From Rutidosis leptorrhynchoides (taxonomy: Eukaryota > Streptophyta > Magnoliopsida > Asterales > Asteraceae): a stretch of DNA of 64,000 bases. Numbering within the stretch: position 1 is the stretch's first letter; each line of letters opens with the position of its first letter. Location of the stretch: positions 354,487,001 through 354,551,000 of the forward strand of contig NC_092333.1 of the NCBI RefSeq assembly GCF_046630445.1, in the 5' to 3' direction. Under the pieces are notes generated by a model, which saw only the letters and a list, made by a program, of their open reading frames with translations, did not search any database and had not been told where the DNA came from. Shown one piece after another: positions 36,598 through 49,750 of the stretch. Both the position numbers and the translations under genes were made by a program.

Positions 36598-37316
36598 CTA
36601 ATTAACAATTAATAATATTAATAATTAATTATTAATAATAAAAAATTAATTATTAATAATACTAATAACTCTTGATAAGTGCAGTATATTAGAAAATATA
36701 TGTGGTGATCTAACTATTAACTTTCAGAAAAATTAATGACCTGTGAACTTAAAGTACGATGGGCAGCTATTTCATGTAGATTATGAGCAGTACTCTGTAA
36801 ATAATGTAACAACAATTAATGTGTAAAACACAAAAGCGTAGGTTAAATGCCAGTATCTACCAAAGAACTTCTTTTTGGAACCTATAGACGCGATACACAA
36901 ACCGGGAAAGAACCCAAATATGACTGCTTTTTCCAGCGACCCGTATAGCTCCAACTAACAACATATATTCAAACAAAGCTGTAATCTACTCCTGTTAATA
37001 CTATTACCAATCTTTGCCTACTATAAGCCGCATCACCCACCACATGTTTCGCTTTTGGATATCTTATTTAGATAAAACAAAATTTAATGTCACATAAAAT
37101 AAAATAAGAAATAAATTCAAAAGGAAAAAATTGACAACTGAAGTTTATATACCTTGTAGTATACGGTAATCCCATATGAGAGGTGACATTAGGTGATTCC
37201 CGTTTCTATGTCACGAACTCTACGAGTGCTCGAACCAAAAGATACAAAACACAATTGAAGTTGCAACTTCAATACAGACAGCTGTTTTAAGGTAATCAAC
37301 TTATACCTGAAAATTA
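36598..37316 (-). other. Unassigned non-TE sequence with exon-like stretch
   Basis: Between the Ale-type and Athila-like elements. Around 36740-36960 the minus strand reads ELYGSLEKAVIFGFFPGLCI, then ASIGSKKKFFG, with a GT near 36852 and a TTACAG acceptor near 36800 leading to STAHNLHEIAAHRTLSSQ. The plus strand is also partly open (QYLPKNFFLEPIDAIHKPGK). I do not recognise either. It may be another decayed gene fragment. Confidence 0.3.
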
Positions 37317-37321
37317 GGAAT

Positions 37322-39759
37322 TGATATTGCTCTAAACATACATATATTTCAACGCAATATCATTTATATTTCATAGGCTTTTACCGTTTACGAAGACATT
37401 CAATTGCATATTTCACGAGAAAAACAACTAAAGTAAACACGAGCGTAAAGACCGAACAAAAGAGAATAAACGTCGATTTAAACCAAAATATTTATCGAGA
37501 AAACATATATCCGAATTGAAGAACGAAGAAGACCGAAGAAAAAGAGTTAAAACAAATGCTCAAGTCAGTATAAACGTCTAAACAACGTCTAACAAGGGAT
37601 CAACAGAAAACATTAAATTAAAAAAATGTTGTTTACACTTACGCGGATCGCGTAAGGATCCACGCGGAACACGTAATGTTGTGACACATTTCCAGATTTC
37701 ATTTTACTCTTACGCGGAACGTGCGATTTCCTACGCGAAACGCGTAATGTTGTGACCAGATCCAGATTCAAGTTCACATGGGATGACTGCTCTTAAAGTA
37801 TAATAATATTTATTTTATGCTGGAAACAAACTTTACACACTACAAGATGCACTCCTTCAATTTTAAATGGAAAAATACAGATCCAACAGCAAATGGGACG
37901 GTGACTTTTGAGTTAATTACTATTCTTTTCCAGTCCTTTACAGAAGAAGAAAAAAAAGCAAAAATACAGATCGAAGTTTGAAGATTACCTACTACTACTA
38001 CTACAAGTGCATTAAATAGAGAGGATACACAGAGAGCAGAGGGAGATCATCACAAATAAATTATTTTTACTAGTGTCTTTGTTATTTCTTATACTCCGTA
38101 TCATTTTATTTTTATTTCACTTCAAATTAATTTCAAGTTTCAAGAATTAGGATAGTTTCAATATTAAGGGTGTATTGTTCGTGATTAAGGGTATTATTGT
38201 TCGAGTGCAAGGGTGTTGTTATTGTAATTTTCTACCATTTGAAGTTAATGAAAGTGAAGATTTTCGTAAGTTTATTCTATTAAAATTATCGTTATCAATT
38301 TTTATCGTTATTATTATGTTTGTATACTTATATTTTTATGTTTACCCTAGTATAATGAGTAGCTAAGTTTCCATAGTGTTTACTTAAATCTAGAGCTCTA
38401 GTGAAATGGATTGTTATCATTTGTAAATATTAAAATGTAACTTAAGTATTTTTAACATTGAGCCTAATTAAAAGAATCATTATTATGTACTTAGATATTT
38501 AACCCTTGTCACTTAATTTATTAGATTCAAATAACGAAAGTTATTTTTATTTATATAAATTAAGCTTTAACATTAAAAATGATTTAGATGAACTTATGAA
38601 TAAGTTATTAACACTAATTTAGAAATAAAGTTCGGTGGTTTGGGTAATATCATTAATTATATAATAGTGAAATTGTAAAAAGGGAAACCGTTATGATTTA
38701 GGTTTTGGCGAAAGTTAAAATTGGGTTAGGTCTCAATTTAAATACTTGAGAATAGTAAACTATCTAAATAAGATCAAATAAAAATTAGATTTAATTTAGT
38801 TAGTCGTAACTTTATATATTCGAAAGAAAATATAAAGTTATATATTAAAACATTTTAATAGGGCTTAAATTCAAAACAATCCATGGATCTAGAGGTAAAA
38901 CATTTAAGTGAACACTCCCATTTATATATTGCAAATAATTATTATTATTATTTTTACGTATTAGTATTCAGAAAATTAAAAATTTAAATTAAACTCCTTC
39001 AGTTAAATACTACTGTTTTGTCACATCGGATAAAACTTACGCGGATCGTGTATAACTTTACACGAAACGCGTAGTCCCAAAACATACGCGGAACGCTTAT
39101 ATAGACACGCGAAACTCGTACGTATAAGAACAGTACTGTTACGAATTTTGTTAAATTCCAAGTTTTAATTAAAATCTTTATTATTACTTTAAAGTATTTA
39201 ATCTATAATTAGTTTAATTATTATAATTTCCTTTCATCCATCTTTAATTTAATTAAAACTTATTATTTAGTTAATTTAAATAAATTTATATTTTATTTTA
39301 TTGTTTAAAACAAATTCCTAATCATTTAGTTTTATTGCAAGTTATTGTTTTACTTATTACCATTCAGTAATACAATTGCTTTTTACAAATAGTATAATTT
39401 CATTTAGTTCACTTTTAATTTAATGATTATAAATCCTGTAATCTTGTAATTTTATTTATAAAGTAAGTTAGTTTAATTAAGTTATTTTTCATTATTGTTA
39501 TATTATATAATTCCTAATCCAAAACCCTCTTTAAATTAGTTTAACTTCAAATACTATTAAAAACCATTAAACACTCCATCTCCCTGTGGAACGAGTCGGA
39601 TTTACCTATAAAACTAAACTACGCGGATAGGACTAGTTTCCTATATATGTGTGTGAAATCCACCCGAATTCATTAAAACACCATATATACAATAAATCAA
39701 TTCGTGTAACAAAACAACTCAAATCCGTTCAAAAATAAAGGTATAGTTTCAGCACATCA
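37322..39759 (+). repeat. 5' LTR of the Athila-like element
   Basis: 2438 bp. It contains clusters of ACGCGGATCGCGT-type palindromes near 37640-37755 and 39040-39125, and CTCCCTGTGGAACGAGTCGG near its 3' end, shared with the older LTR at 4389. The small frame at 38175-38366 recurs in the other LTR and is not counted as a gene. Confidence 0.9.
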
Positions 39760-39792
39760 ACTTTTTGTACAAAAGGTAAAGACTTACTATCT

Positions 39793-41195
39793 TTGATCCA
39801 TAGAGAAACCTCTCCGGTTTACATTGTAGATTGGGCTCCCTTAGGACCGCCGGTTAACTTAGATACACAAATCAGGGAGATTTTAAATCAAAGATTCACG
39901 AACGAATTTGGGGTAACTATGGTTTTTAATGATTTTGAGAGGTTGTTCAGTTTAACTCGTCCTGTATATAAAGAATGGTGCTTAGAATTCTATTCTACTG
40001 TTAGGATGAACCTACACCCAGAAAATATCGATGATACGAATTTTCTACAATTTAGGCTGGGTGGGATAGATAGAAGAATGTCCTTAAGCAACGTGACTAC
40101 CGCATTAGGCATTTACACCATCGATGAGATGATGACTCCGGTTTTAGGGAGTATATTTTTACTGGTGCTAGATATACCGGTATCTATGATGCTAGGGCAG
40201 TTTGGCAATCCTTTACTCGTAGGAATACATATGAGGCCGGGCAAGAATCATATCAAAAGATTATTGATGTTCGGTTTAGAATAATTCACAAATTTATAGC
40301 GAACACAATAAACCAAAGGGCATTTGGAAATACAGATAAAATTAATTATACTGACCTTTGGTATTTAGATGTGATTCGAGATAGGGAGACTTTTGTTAGT
40401 ATACCCTATGGAGTTGCCTACTTCTTGGGACATGTAGGTAAAGGTGCTCGAGGATCAAGTGAGATGTCGGGGGGTCATTATATCACTTGTTTAGGGAACT
40501 GGTTCGGACTCGACCCGAGTGAATCCGTACAACCGATCATACCTGTAGATCAAGGTGTTAGAAGTTTAGGATTGGATGTTTATAAAACCGCAAAAGCTAT
40601 ACAAGTGAGGGGTGGAGTACGTAGTTTAAGATGACAAGAAGTTGTTGCTCCCGCTCCTATAGAAGAAGATGATGAACCTGAGCGAGAAACTAGGAGAAGA
40701 CGGAGACAACCAGATCAGGCTAGTTCATCTAATGTAGGTACTTCTGATTTCGATATGTTACAGAATTCATTTAATTCATTGAGTTTAGATGTAAGGAACT
40801 CATATGAAAATTGGTGAAAGAGATCAGAAGATCAGTATACTAGTTTGTCTCGGCAATTAGGGGATGTGAGGCAAACCCAACTAGATCAGGGTAATATTTT
40901 AGAAAACATCCGATATGATCAAAGGGGTCAGGAAGCACAACTTGAGTGGGCACATCATCAGGCATATCTATACGCAGCTAACCCACAGAATTACGCACCT
41001 TCAGTTTTTCCCTCATACACCCCATGGCAAGCACCCGGTGATCCTCCCCCTCCACCTTATGACTCCAATGCTGCTCTAGCTGCCAGTCAGGAAGCTTATC
41101 GGCGTTTTTATGAACAACAACGCCAAAATGAACAGCAGCAGCGTCAGCAACAGGAAGAAGAAAATCAAGGAGGCCCAATATGGCCGTTTTTCTAG
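39793..41195 (+). pseudogene. ATHILA ORF-1-like region
   Basis: The start reads MIHRETSPVYIVDWAPLGPP; further blocks are LNQRFTNEFGVTMVFNDFER, WCLEFYSTVRMN, FLQFRLGGIDRRMSLSNVTT followed by ALGIYT, then LWYLDVIRDRETFVSIPYGV. The RLGG ... ALG.YT pattern is that of the ATHILA ORF-1 family (Pfam PF03078), an extra protein of unknown role in Athila elements. The C-terminal part is rich in Pro, Gln and Glu (DPPPPPYDSNAALAASQEAY, then EQQRQNEQQQRQQQEEE). The region is broken at about three places. Position next to the 5' LTR suggests gag-pol was lost from this copy. Confidence 0.7.
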
Positions 41196-42745
41196 TTCTA
41201 GTTTTAAAACAATTTATTTTATTTTTTTTTCTCTTGTTTGTAAAAAAATAATTTTAATGGTGTGTGTTAAATATTTTCTTTTACTATTATTTAAAAAAAA
41301 AAAATTTAGTGTGGGGTAAAAATTTTGTACTATTGAAGGTCAACCCCATCTTGTGTGTGATTAACATATTTGTTGACAGGTACTTACGATGATGAGATAT
41401 TCGACGTAACGAAACACGAAAGTATTATTGTGATAAAAGGGATTGGATATGTTCATAGGATAATCATTTTACGATCTTCAATTTTTAACCAAGGAAGTTC
41501 TAACTACCTTTACACTTTTTGTCCTCTCAAATTTATACATTTTATCTAGTTTTATGTAATGATGGCATTACATAATCTTAAGTGTGGGGTGGGAATATAT
41601 AAATTCTCGAGAACTTATAACTTAGTGGTTTTTACGAAAATTTTGAAAATTTTTAAACAAATACATCTAGTCAATTTTTAATGTAATTATGAGCGATTAA
41701 AGATTAGGTGTCAAAAAAAAAAAAAAACCGAAATTATCGTCTCCATACATTAAAAATGCATAAGTTTATTTGATTAAAACATATAAAAGAATACCAAGTA
41801 GAACAGAATTTATAAAATCATATGTTTAGAACCATTTATCACGTGTTTCTATGAAGTTTATTGCAGATATCATTACTTTGGAATGTATAAATCTGAGTAT
41901 CCATTGATGCGAGTAATAAAGGATGAATCAAGTCCATCCTTAAAGGAAGTAAAGTCTTCCGAATGTCGTTTTACTTGGTATAGCATACTTCCTAAACTAT
42001 ATCATTTCATACTAATATCATATCATGATATAAAAGTACCGTGGGAAGAGAAAGTCTTGAACTTTCAAACCCGAAAATAAACTTGGTAGGGTAAATCCGA
42101 GTCGCTATCCAGTGCAAGACCGATTACGGTGTATAAGCTGGAGCAGGATCTGTCCCGCACGATAGCTCAGTCTTTGCAGTTTTAACCCTTGAATTGAAAT
42201 GTACAAATTGTCGTAAAAGACCGATAGACATATCGCGTCGGGGGGCGCCCGGTAAAGAGTTCCATGATACTATAATCATGGGGGCGGATAGCTTGCTACT
42301 CACCGACTGAGGCTTCGGTTTTCAGTTACCCTCAACCGGAATTTGAGGTTAAAACCGGAAAACGTGTCTAGTTTAAAAACTAGCATGATATTTTAAAAAA
42401 TCAATAAACGTTTTCACAAGGTCCAATTTTCCCTAAGGATCCAAATTTTTAAACCTTAATCACGAGTTTCAACTTTGTTTCTGTTGTCAGAATTTCATTT
42501 TGTGTAGTGTGCGTGTGATCCAATAAATATTGTGTATTGTTTCCAATGTGTTTCATAAAGCGTGTGTTTTCAATTCGTGTGGTGTGTGTGTAAAAAAAAG
42601 AAAAAAAAGAGAAAAAAAGAGAAAAAAAAGAAAAAAAAAATTTGAAAGAAAAAGTGTGATTCATGTGGAATGTTATATTACAAACATTTCAATTTTTTTA
42701 AGCTGTATTGCTTGAGGGCAAGCAAACTTCAAGTGTGGGGTATTT
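41196..42745 (+). other. Non-coding 3' internal region of the Athila-like element
   Basis: No coding region. Three GTGTGGGG motifs lie near 41311, 41582 and 42733; the last abuts the 3' LTR and acts as polypurine tract by position. A relatively GC-rich block at about 42090-42360 with inverted repeats (ACCGAC/GTCGGT-like and CCTCAA/TTGAGG pairs) stands out from its AT-rich surroundings. Confidence 0.6.
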
Positions 42746-44570
42746 TGATATTGCTCTAAACATATATATATTTCAGCGCAATATCATTTATATTTCATAG
42801 GCTTTTACCGTTTATGAAGACATTCAATTGCATATTTCACGAGAAAAACGACTAAAGTAAACACGAGCGTAAAGACCGAAGAAAAGAGAATAAACGTCGA
42901 TTTAAACCAAAATATTTATCGAGAAAACATATATCCGAATTGAAGAACGAAGAAGACCGAAGAAAAATAGTTAAAACAAATGTTCAAGTCAGTATAAATG
43001 TCTAAACAACGTCTAACAAGGGATCAACAGAAAACATTAAATTAAAAAAATGCTGTTTACACTAACGCGGATCGCGTAAGGATCCACGTGGAACGTGTAA
43101 TGTTGTGACACATTTCCAGATTTCATTTTACTCTTACGCGGAACGTGTGATTTCCTACGCGAAACGCGTAATGTTGTGACCAGATCCAGATTCAAGTTCA
43201 CATGGGATGACTGTTTTTAAAGTATAATAATATTTCTTTTATGCTGGAAACAAACTTTACACACTACAAGATGCACTCCTTCAATTTTAAATAGAAAAAT
43301 ACAGATCCAACAGCAAATGGGACGGTGGCTTTTGAGTTAATTACTATTCTTTTCCAGTCCTTTACAGAAAAAAGAAGCAAAAATATAGATCGAAGTTTGA
43401 AGATTACCTACTACTACTACAAGTGCATTAAATAGAGAGGATACACAGAGAGCAGAGGGAGATCATCACAAATAAATAATTTTTACCAGTGTCTTTGTTA
43501 TTTCTAATACTCCGTATCATTTTATTTTTATTTCACTTCAAATTAATTTCAAGTTTCAAGAATTAGGATAGTTTCAATATTAAGGGTGTATTGTTCGTGA
43601 TTAAGGTTATTATTGTTCGAGTGCAAGGGTGTTGTTATTATAATTTTCTACCATTTGAAGTTAATGAAAATGAAGATTTTCGTAAGTTTATTCTATTAAA
43701 ATTATCGTTATCAATTTTTATCGTTATTATTATGTTTGTATACTTATATTTTTATGTTTACCCTAGGATAATGAGTAGCTAAGTTTCCATAATGTTTACT
43801 TAAATGTAGAGCCCTAGTGAAATGGATTGTTATCATTTGTAAATATTAAAATGTAACTTAAGTATTTTTAACATTGAGCCTAATTAAAAGAACCATTATT
43901 ATGTACTTAGATATTTAACCCTTGTCACTTAATTTATTAGATTCAAATAACGAAAGTTATTTTTATTTATATAAATTAAGCTCTAACATTAAAAATGATT
44001 TAGACGAACTTATGAATAAGTTATTAACACTAATTTAGAAATAAAGTTCGGTGGTTTGGGTAATATCATTAATTATATAATAGTGAAATTGTAAAAAGGG
44101 AAACCATTATGATTTGAGTTTTGGCGAAAGTTAAACTGGGTTAGGTCTCAATTTAAATACTTGAGAATAGTAAACTATCTAAATAAGATCAAATGAAAAT
44201 TAGATTTAATTTAGTTAGTCGTAACTTTATATATTCGAAAGAAAATATAAAGTTGTATATTAAAACATTTTAATAGGGCTTAAATTCAAAACAATCCATG
44301 GATCTAGAGGTGAAACATTTAAGTGAACACTCCCATTTATATATTGCAAATAATTATTATTATTTTTTTTTACGTATTAGTATTCAGAAAATTAAAAATT
44401 TAAATTAATCTCCTTCAGTTAAATACTACTGTTTTGTCACATCGGATAAAACTTACGCGGATCGTGTATAACTTTACACGAAACGCGTAGTCCCAAAACA
44501 TACGCGGAACGCGTATATAGACACGCGAAACGCGTATGTATAAGAACAATACTGTTACGAATTTTGTTAA
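42746..44570 (+). repeat. 3' LTR of the Athila-like element, left part
   Basis: It matches 37322-39154 of the 5' LTR. It stops at the GTTAA duplication where the 10.9-kb element inserted and resumes at 55497-56100. Confidence 0.9.
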
Positions 44571-46482
44571 TGAAAGGACCCGTTCATATACATTATAAAA
44601 GATTCACAATAGTTGATTACATTGCGAGGTATTTGACCTCTATATGATACATTTTACAATCATTGCATTCGTTTTTAAAAGACAAACGTTCTTTACATCG
44701 AAAATTGACAGGCATGCATACCATTTCATAATATCCACTATCCAACTATAAATTGATTTAATAATAATCTTTGATGAACTCAATGACTCGAATGCAACGT
44801 TCTTCGAAATATGCTATGAAAGACTCCAAGTAATATCTTTAAAATGAGCAAATGCACATCGGAAGATTTCTTTAATACCTGAGAATAAACATGCTTTAAA
44901 GTGTCAACCAAAGGTTGGTGAGTTCATTAGTTTATCATAATCATTTATTTTCATCATTTTAATAGACCACAAGAATTTCATTTCCAGTTCTCATAAATAT
45001 ACGTCCCATGCATAGAGACAAAAATAATCATTCATATGGTGAACACCTGATAACCGACATTAACTAGATACATATAAGAATATCCCCTATCATTCCGGGA
45101 TCCTTCTTCGAACATGATATAAATTTCGAAGTACTAAAGCATCCGGTACTTTGGATGGAGTTTGTTAGGCCCAATAGATCTATCTTTAGGATTCGCGTCA
45201 ATTAGGGTGTCTGTTCCCTAATTCTTAGATTACCAGACTTTAATAAAAAGGGGCATATTCGATTTCGATAATTCAACCATAGAATGTAGTTTCAATTAAT
45301 TGTGTCTATTTCGTCAAACATTTATAAAAGCGCATGTATTCTCAGTCCCAAAAATATAAAGGGTAAAAAGGCAAAAGAAACTCACCATACTGTATTTCGT
45401 AGTAAAAATACATATAACGTCATTGAACAAGTGCAAGGTTTGCCTCGGATTCACGAACCTAAATTAATTATATATATTTATGTGTTGATCAATATTTGTC
45501 TAACAAATTAGGTCAAGTCATAGTGTACCACAATCCTAATGCTCGAGACTAATATGCAAAAGTCAACAAAAGTAAATTTGACTCAAAATAATTTCTAAAA
45601 ATCTATACATGATTAATATATAGTTTAAATATCGTCGTTTTATATTTTTAAATATTTTTAAAAGATTTATTAGAGTAAATAATATAATTTATTTATTAAT
45701 AAATAAAATTTTATATTAAATTTATATAATAAAATATACTTTTATATATATTAAGTAATAAAATTTATAGGGTTCATTTAATATCATAAAGATAATGTGA
45801 TAGGTATTATTAAAGTAAGTTATTACACGTAGTAAAATATGTTTGTATCACTTATTTATTTGATAAAATAATATCTATAATGATAGTAAGTAAAAGTTGT
45901 ATTATTTTGTAATAATAATTATTATTATAAAAATATCAATATTTATAATTACTAAGATGACATTATGATAAAACGATAATTCTAATTATGATAACTTTAA
46001 TATTTACAATAATTTTTAATATTATCTTTAAAATAATAATTCTATTTAAAATAATAATAATAATGATATTTTATAGTAATAATGACATTTCTATTAAAAT
46101 GATAATTTTTGTTAAAATGATAGTTTTAATACTAACGATACTTTTAATAATAATAGTAATGATAAAAATAATAAGAACGATAATTTTATCTAAATCAATA
46201 TCTTATAATATTTTAATTTCATCATGATACTCTTACTCATTATTTCCTAATCATTTCGTTTAATAGCTTTTAATCGTCTTTTATATCCTGTTCATAATAA
46301 TGATAATAATAGTAATCAAAATAATTAGGTGTTACAAATATTTGTTTTAATTACACTAATATTAATAATGATAGTTACTATAACATTATTAACGATAATA
46401 CTAATAATTATCTTAATGATAATATAGTAATAATAATAATAACAATAACCATTTTTAAATAATGATATATATATTAATAATG

Positions 46483-46508
46483 ATAATAATAATAATAATA
46501 CTAATAAA

Positions 46509-46553
<45 letters not shown>
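46483..46553. repeat. (AAT)n microsatellite in LTR
   Basis: About 70 bp of AAT triplets. The counterpart in the other LTR (about 53690-53780) is longer, so the repeat changed length after insertion. Confidence 0.9.
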
Positions 46554-47334
46554 TGGATAATAATAATAATACTAATTATAACTTTAAAGATAATAACGAT
46601 AGTAATAATAAAAAAAAATAACAATTTTTAATGATAAATCCATTTTATTGATAAAGATAATAATAATGATAATAATAAGATAAAACTAGAACGACGATAA
46701 AAACGACGATAATAATAATCATTTTTAATAAAAATATCGAAAATTCAATTGATTATAACTTCTAATCCGTTCATCGAAACCATTCGATATCTAAAGAAAA
46801 AGTTCTTAATTTTTCGCTAGCTTTCCAAGGATATGCATATCTTATACCTTATCTCAACCGCAAGTGTAACTAATTCAAGATTCAACCTAACCTGTCTATG
46901 GGCAATATCAAAAGTACAAGCATGCATAATCCTAAATACTCGAGCACTAGTTAGGGATACACTATTAGTATGTAAAAGTTAAATTATGAGTACTCACGTA
47001 TCAATATTGAGATTCAATATTGCAGGAAAGGTACGTAGACGCAACAGAAATGATAAACACTATATTGACCTCATGAGCATACCCATGAACCATACTCAAT
47101 CACCTTCATAGCTATAACCCATAATTTCCTTAATCCTATCCTACTCGAAAAACAATTTTGAAATCACTCGGACAGCACTCCGTCGTAATATTTTATGTAT
47201 ACTAATAATATCTTGAAATAATACGGAGTAAATATATATATATATATAAATCGATTGAGAGAGTTTATAGAAAAATATTTTCAAGTTTCTATGAAATAAT
47301 GAAACCTATTGAATTCTATTTATAATAGATTTTT

Positions 47335-47475
47335 GAATTATTAAAGTGAATTATTAAAGTATGAATTATTAAAGTGAATTATTAAAGTATGAATTATTAA
47401 AGTGAATTATTAAAGTATGAATTATTAAAGTGAATTATTAAAGTATGAATTATTAAAGTGAATTATTAAAGTTAA
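47335..47475. repeat. 28-bp tandem array in LTR
   Basis: GAATTATTAAAGTGAATTAT type units in tandem, about five copies. The same array in the other LTR (54556-54740) has one to two more units. Confidence 0.9.
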
Positions 47476-48432
47476 AGTAAAGTAAAAATAAAGTAAAGGT
47501 AAAGTTTAAGTATATTAAAAGTATAAAACTATGTACGTATAATATGCGTATAAATATATATAATATTAATTTAAATCGTTATATATATTTAATAAAATAA
47601 AATATAAATATCGTTATCTTTATCATACTAGTTAAGTAATGAGTTGTCAAAAGTGGTTCTAGATTTATAAAAGTTATATACGTTTTAATAATAAAGTTCT
47701 TTTTAAACTGAAAACGTTTTTGTACGTTTAAAACTAAATAGATCAATCGAGTCTTTATGAGATTCAATCTTCCACTATCCTTTGTCTAGTTCTCAATGAT
47801 TGACAATTTGTTCTTATTTATAAATCACTTTACCATTTTCCAAATATTGTTAAAATGGAAAGATTTCTCAAATCAACGTGGGCCTTTCAACAGAGACTTG
47901 TAATCATAATTCAATATATCTGATAATTCAATCATTTGATCTTATCTTCTAATTCCATTGATAAATATTTTGAAACAGATACAATCATATAAAGTATTTA
48001 ATCTAATATTTTGTTTACGTTTCAAGTTATAATATATATACACATATACATATATAATCATATTCGTTTAATGGTTCGTTAATCGTTGAAACTTGTTCGA
48101 GGTTGAATGAATGTATGAACATAGTTTAAAATTCTTGAAATTTAACTTAACAAATATTGATTATCGTGTCGGAAACATATAAAGATTAAAGTTTAAATTT
48201 GGTTGGAAATTTCCGGGTTGTCACAGTACCTACCCGTTAAAGAAATTTCATCCCGAAATTTGAGTGAAAAGGTCGTGTATGATAATAAGTATGTTTTCAT
48301 GATGCATACGGGCTGAAAATTAGAGTTTTATCATCAGCGAATAATTTGGATAAACAATCCATTTATATGAAGAGTACGAATGAAGCTAACATAGAAGAGT
48401 GAAATGAGTAAGTGTAGATTCATCTTATCATT

Positions 48433-48586
48433 TGACGTAGATATGATTGATTCCCAGATTTCAAGGAATTTGAAGAAAATCTTCGTAATAAGATTTGGTT
48501 TCTTCGGCGATTTAGGAAATCAAGATCTTCTTTGATTAAATGCAATAATCTGTTTCGATTGGTCTGTCGGATATTTTACTATAAAT
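48433..48586 (+). promoter_or_regulatory. Promoter-like block of the antisense small ORF
   Basis: A TGACGT core lies at 48433-48438 and ACTATAAATCC supplies a TATA-like box at 48580-48586, 84 bp before the ATG at 48664. The spacing equals that of the small ORF in the Ale-type element. Inferred from arrangement only. Confidence 0.4.
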
Positions 48587-48663
48587 CCACCCCCGTTGTT
48601 TCCTTACAATCCACACCTTTTATTCTTTCTTTCCCAAATCATATTTCTACAACATTCATCAAT

Positions 48664-48837
48664 ATGCTCTATCCGGTTCTAATTCTGAATATATTCCTGA
48701 CCTTTGTATCTGTCATTCTTCTTTTTCATCTGTCACCAGAGGAAGCTGTCTACTTCTACGATTTTCTTAGATTTATAGTGTTTTTAATTCTCCCATGTCT
48801 TTATATTGCTATACTCATTGATATACACGGTTTGTAA
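48664..48837 (+). CDS. Small two-helix membrane ORF, antisense in the LARD-like element, 57 aa
   Basis: The frame reads MLYPVLILNIFLTFVSVILL (helix 1), loop FHLSPEEAVYFYDFL (21-35), helix 2 RFIVFLILPCLYIAILI (36-52) and tail DIHGL. It lies in the internal region near the 3' LTR, on the strand opposite to the element. It shares with the ORF at 31669-31833 an M-[LI]-[YF]-P start, a P-x-E loop with an aromatic FY, and a Pro inside helix 2. A longer frame begins at 48532, but the internal ATG at 48664 fits the resemblance and the TATA spacing better. I do not recognise the family. Chance cannot be excluded in such DNA. Confidence 0.45.
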   Translation: MLYPVLILNIFLTFVSVILLFHLSPEEAVYFYDFLRFIVFLILPCLYIAILIDIHGL

Positions 48838-49369
48838 TTTCGGTGTTGTCATTGGGCTTTATATCCTTCCTTATATTTCGGAGCTCTTTGCCGTTTTATT
48901 CTCTTCTTGACTCTAAGTCAAGCGAATAATGGTCCAGAATTTGCAGATATGAAATTCGGAATGAACATAGTTAATGTTCTAAGAAAGGAATCGTAATGGC
49001 ACGATCTTGATTTGTCAAATTACCAGAATATCCGATAAGATAGAACTATCAATAAGATATGTTCTTAATATGTTTAGAGATTGAGTAGAATGTAAGAGTT
49101 GTGTAAATGGCACATGATGATGGTATTGTTCTGTGAGTCATCACGTTCCATTAGAAACTCAGCATGAATTACTGTAATATAATCACGTTGATCAAGTGTC
49201 ATTATATTATACTAACTCATGCATCAGTTCCCAACACTACTTCAAAAGCATTCATACTTTAAACTAGAAGGTTTTAAAATTTAGAAACTAAAATAGTTTC
49301 TTTTATGATGTAAAACAGATAGAGCGGAGAGATAATTAATATCGGACGAGAATATTTATGAAGATATCT

Positions 49370-49750
49370 TCAGAAATATTGAGGATATTTACAATGAAAG
49401 ATATGATGATATCTTAGAATTTCTAATATCGATGGATGATGAGGAAGATTTGTCCGTAACGGTTTTGAGTCATAAGCAAGGTATTCGTTAATAACTTCAG
49501 CAGATACTGAACCATTTGGATTCTTTGAAGTCAAACTTATTCTTTGTGATTTGTCCACGGCTTCCTTCATAGTTTCGCATAATCCGATTTTCGGTACTAA
49601 ATTTTCTATTGAGTGTTTCCAATACTCCATTCTTTATCATAAAACCCTTGGCCATTTAAGCCATATATAATTTTTACTGTTTCCTCTGCATTTAATGCAG
49701 CCATTTTTGAATTGTTGGTTATCAATCCGAGATGGTTTCAGGAGAATGGT
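49370..49750 (-). pseudogene. Decayed internal coding block of the LARD-like element
   Basis: Minus-strand translation gives MAALNAEETVKIIYGLNGQG and, in another frame, EYWKHSIENLVPKIGLCETM followed by KEAVDKSQRI and NEYLAYDSKPLRTNLPHHPS. I do not recognise a domain. It is broken. Confidence 0.4.

Larger units (their letters stand above)
44571..48225 (-). repeat. 3' LTR of the LARD-like element
   Basis: 3655 bp of very AT-rich DNA with (AAT)n tracts near 46483-46553 and a 28-bp repeat array near 47337-47470. The minus-strand start TGTGACAACCCGG matches the LTR at 262. Confidence 0.9.

Noticed and set aside
38175-38366. 63-codon frame MFVIKGIIVRVQGCC... with a hydrophobic end
   Set aside because: It is present in both LTRs (also 43591-43782) simply because LTRs are duplicated; no promoter or family support.
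42530-42715. Lys-rich frame
   Set aside because: Reads an A-rich tract in the non-coding Athila tail.
45302-45511. 69-codon frame repeated at 52487-52696
   Set aside because: Duplicate LTR sequence; no domain.
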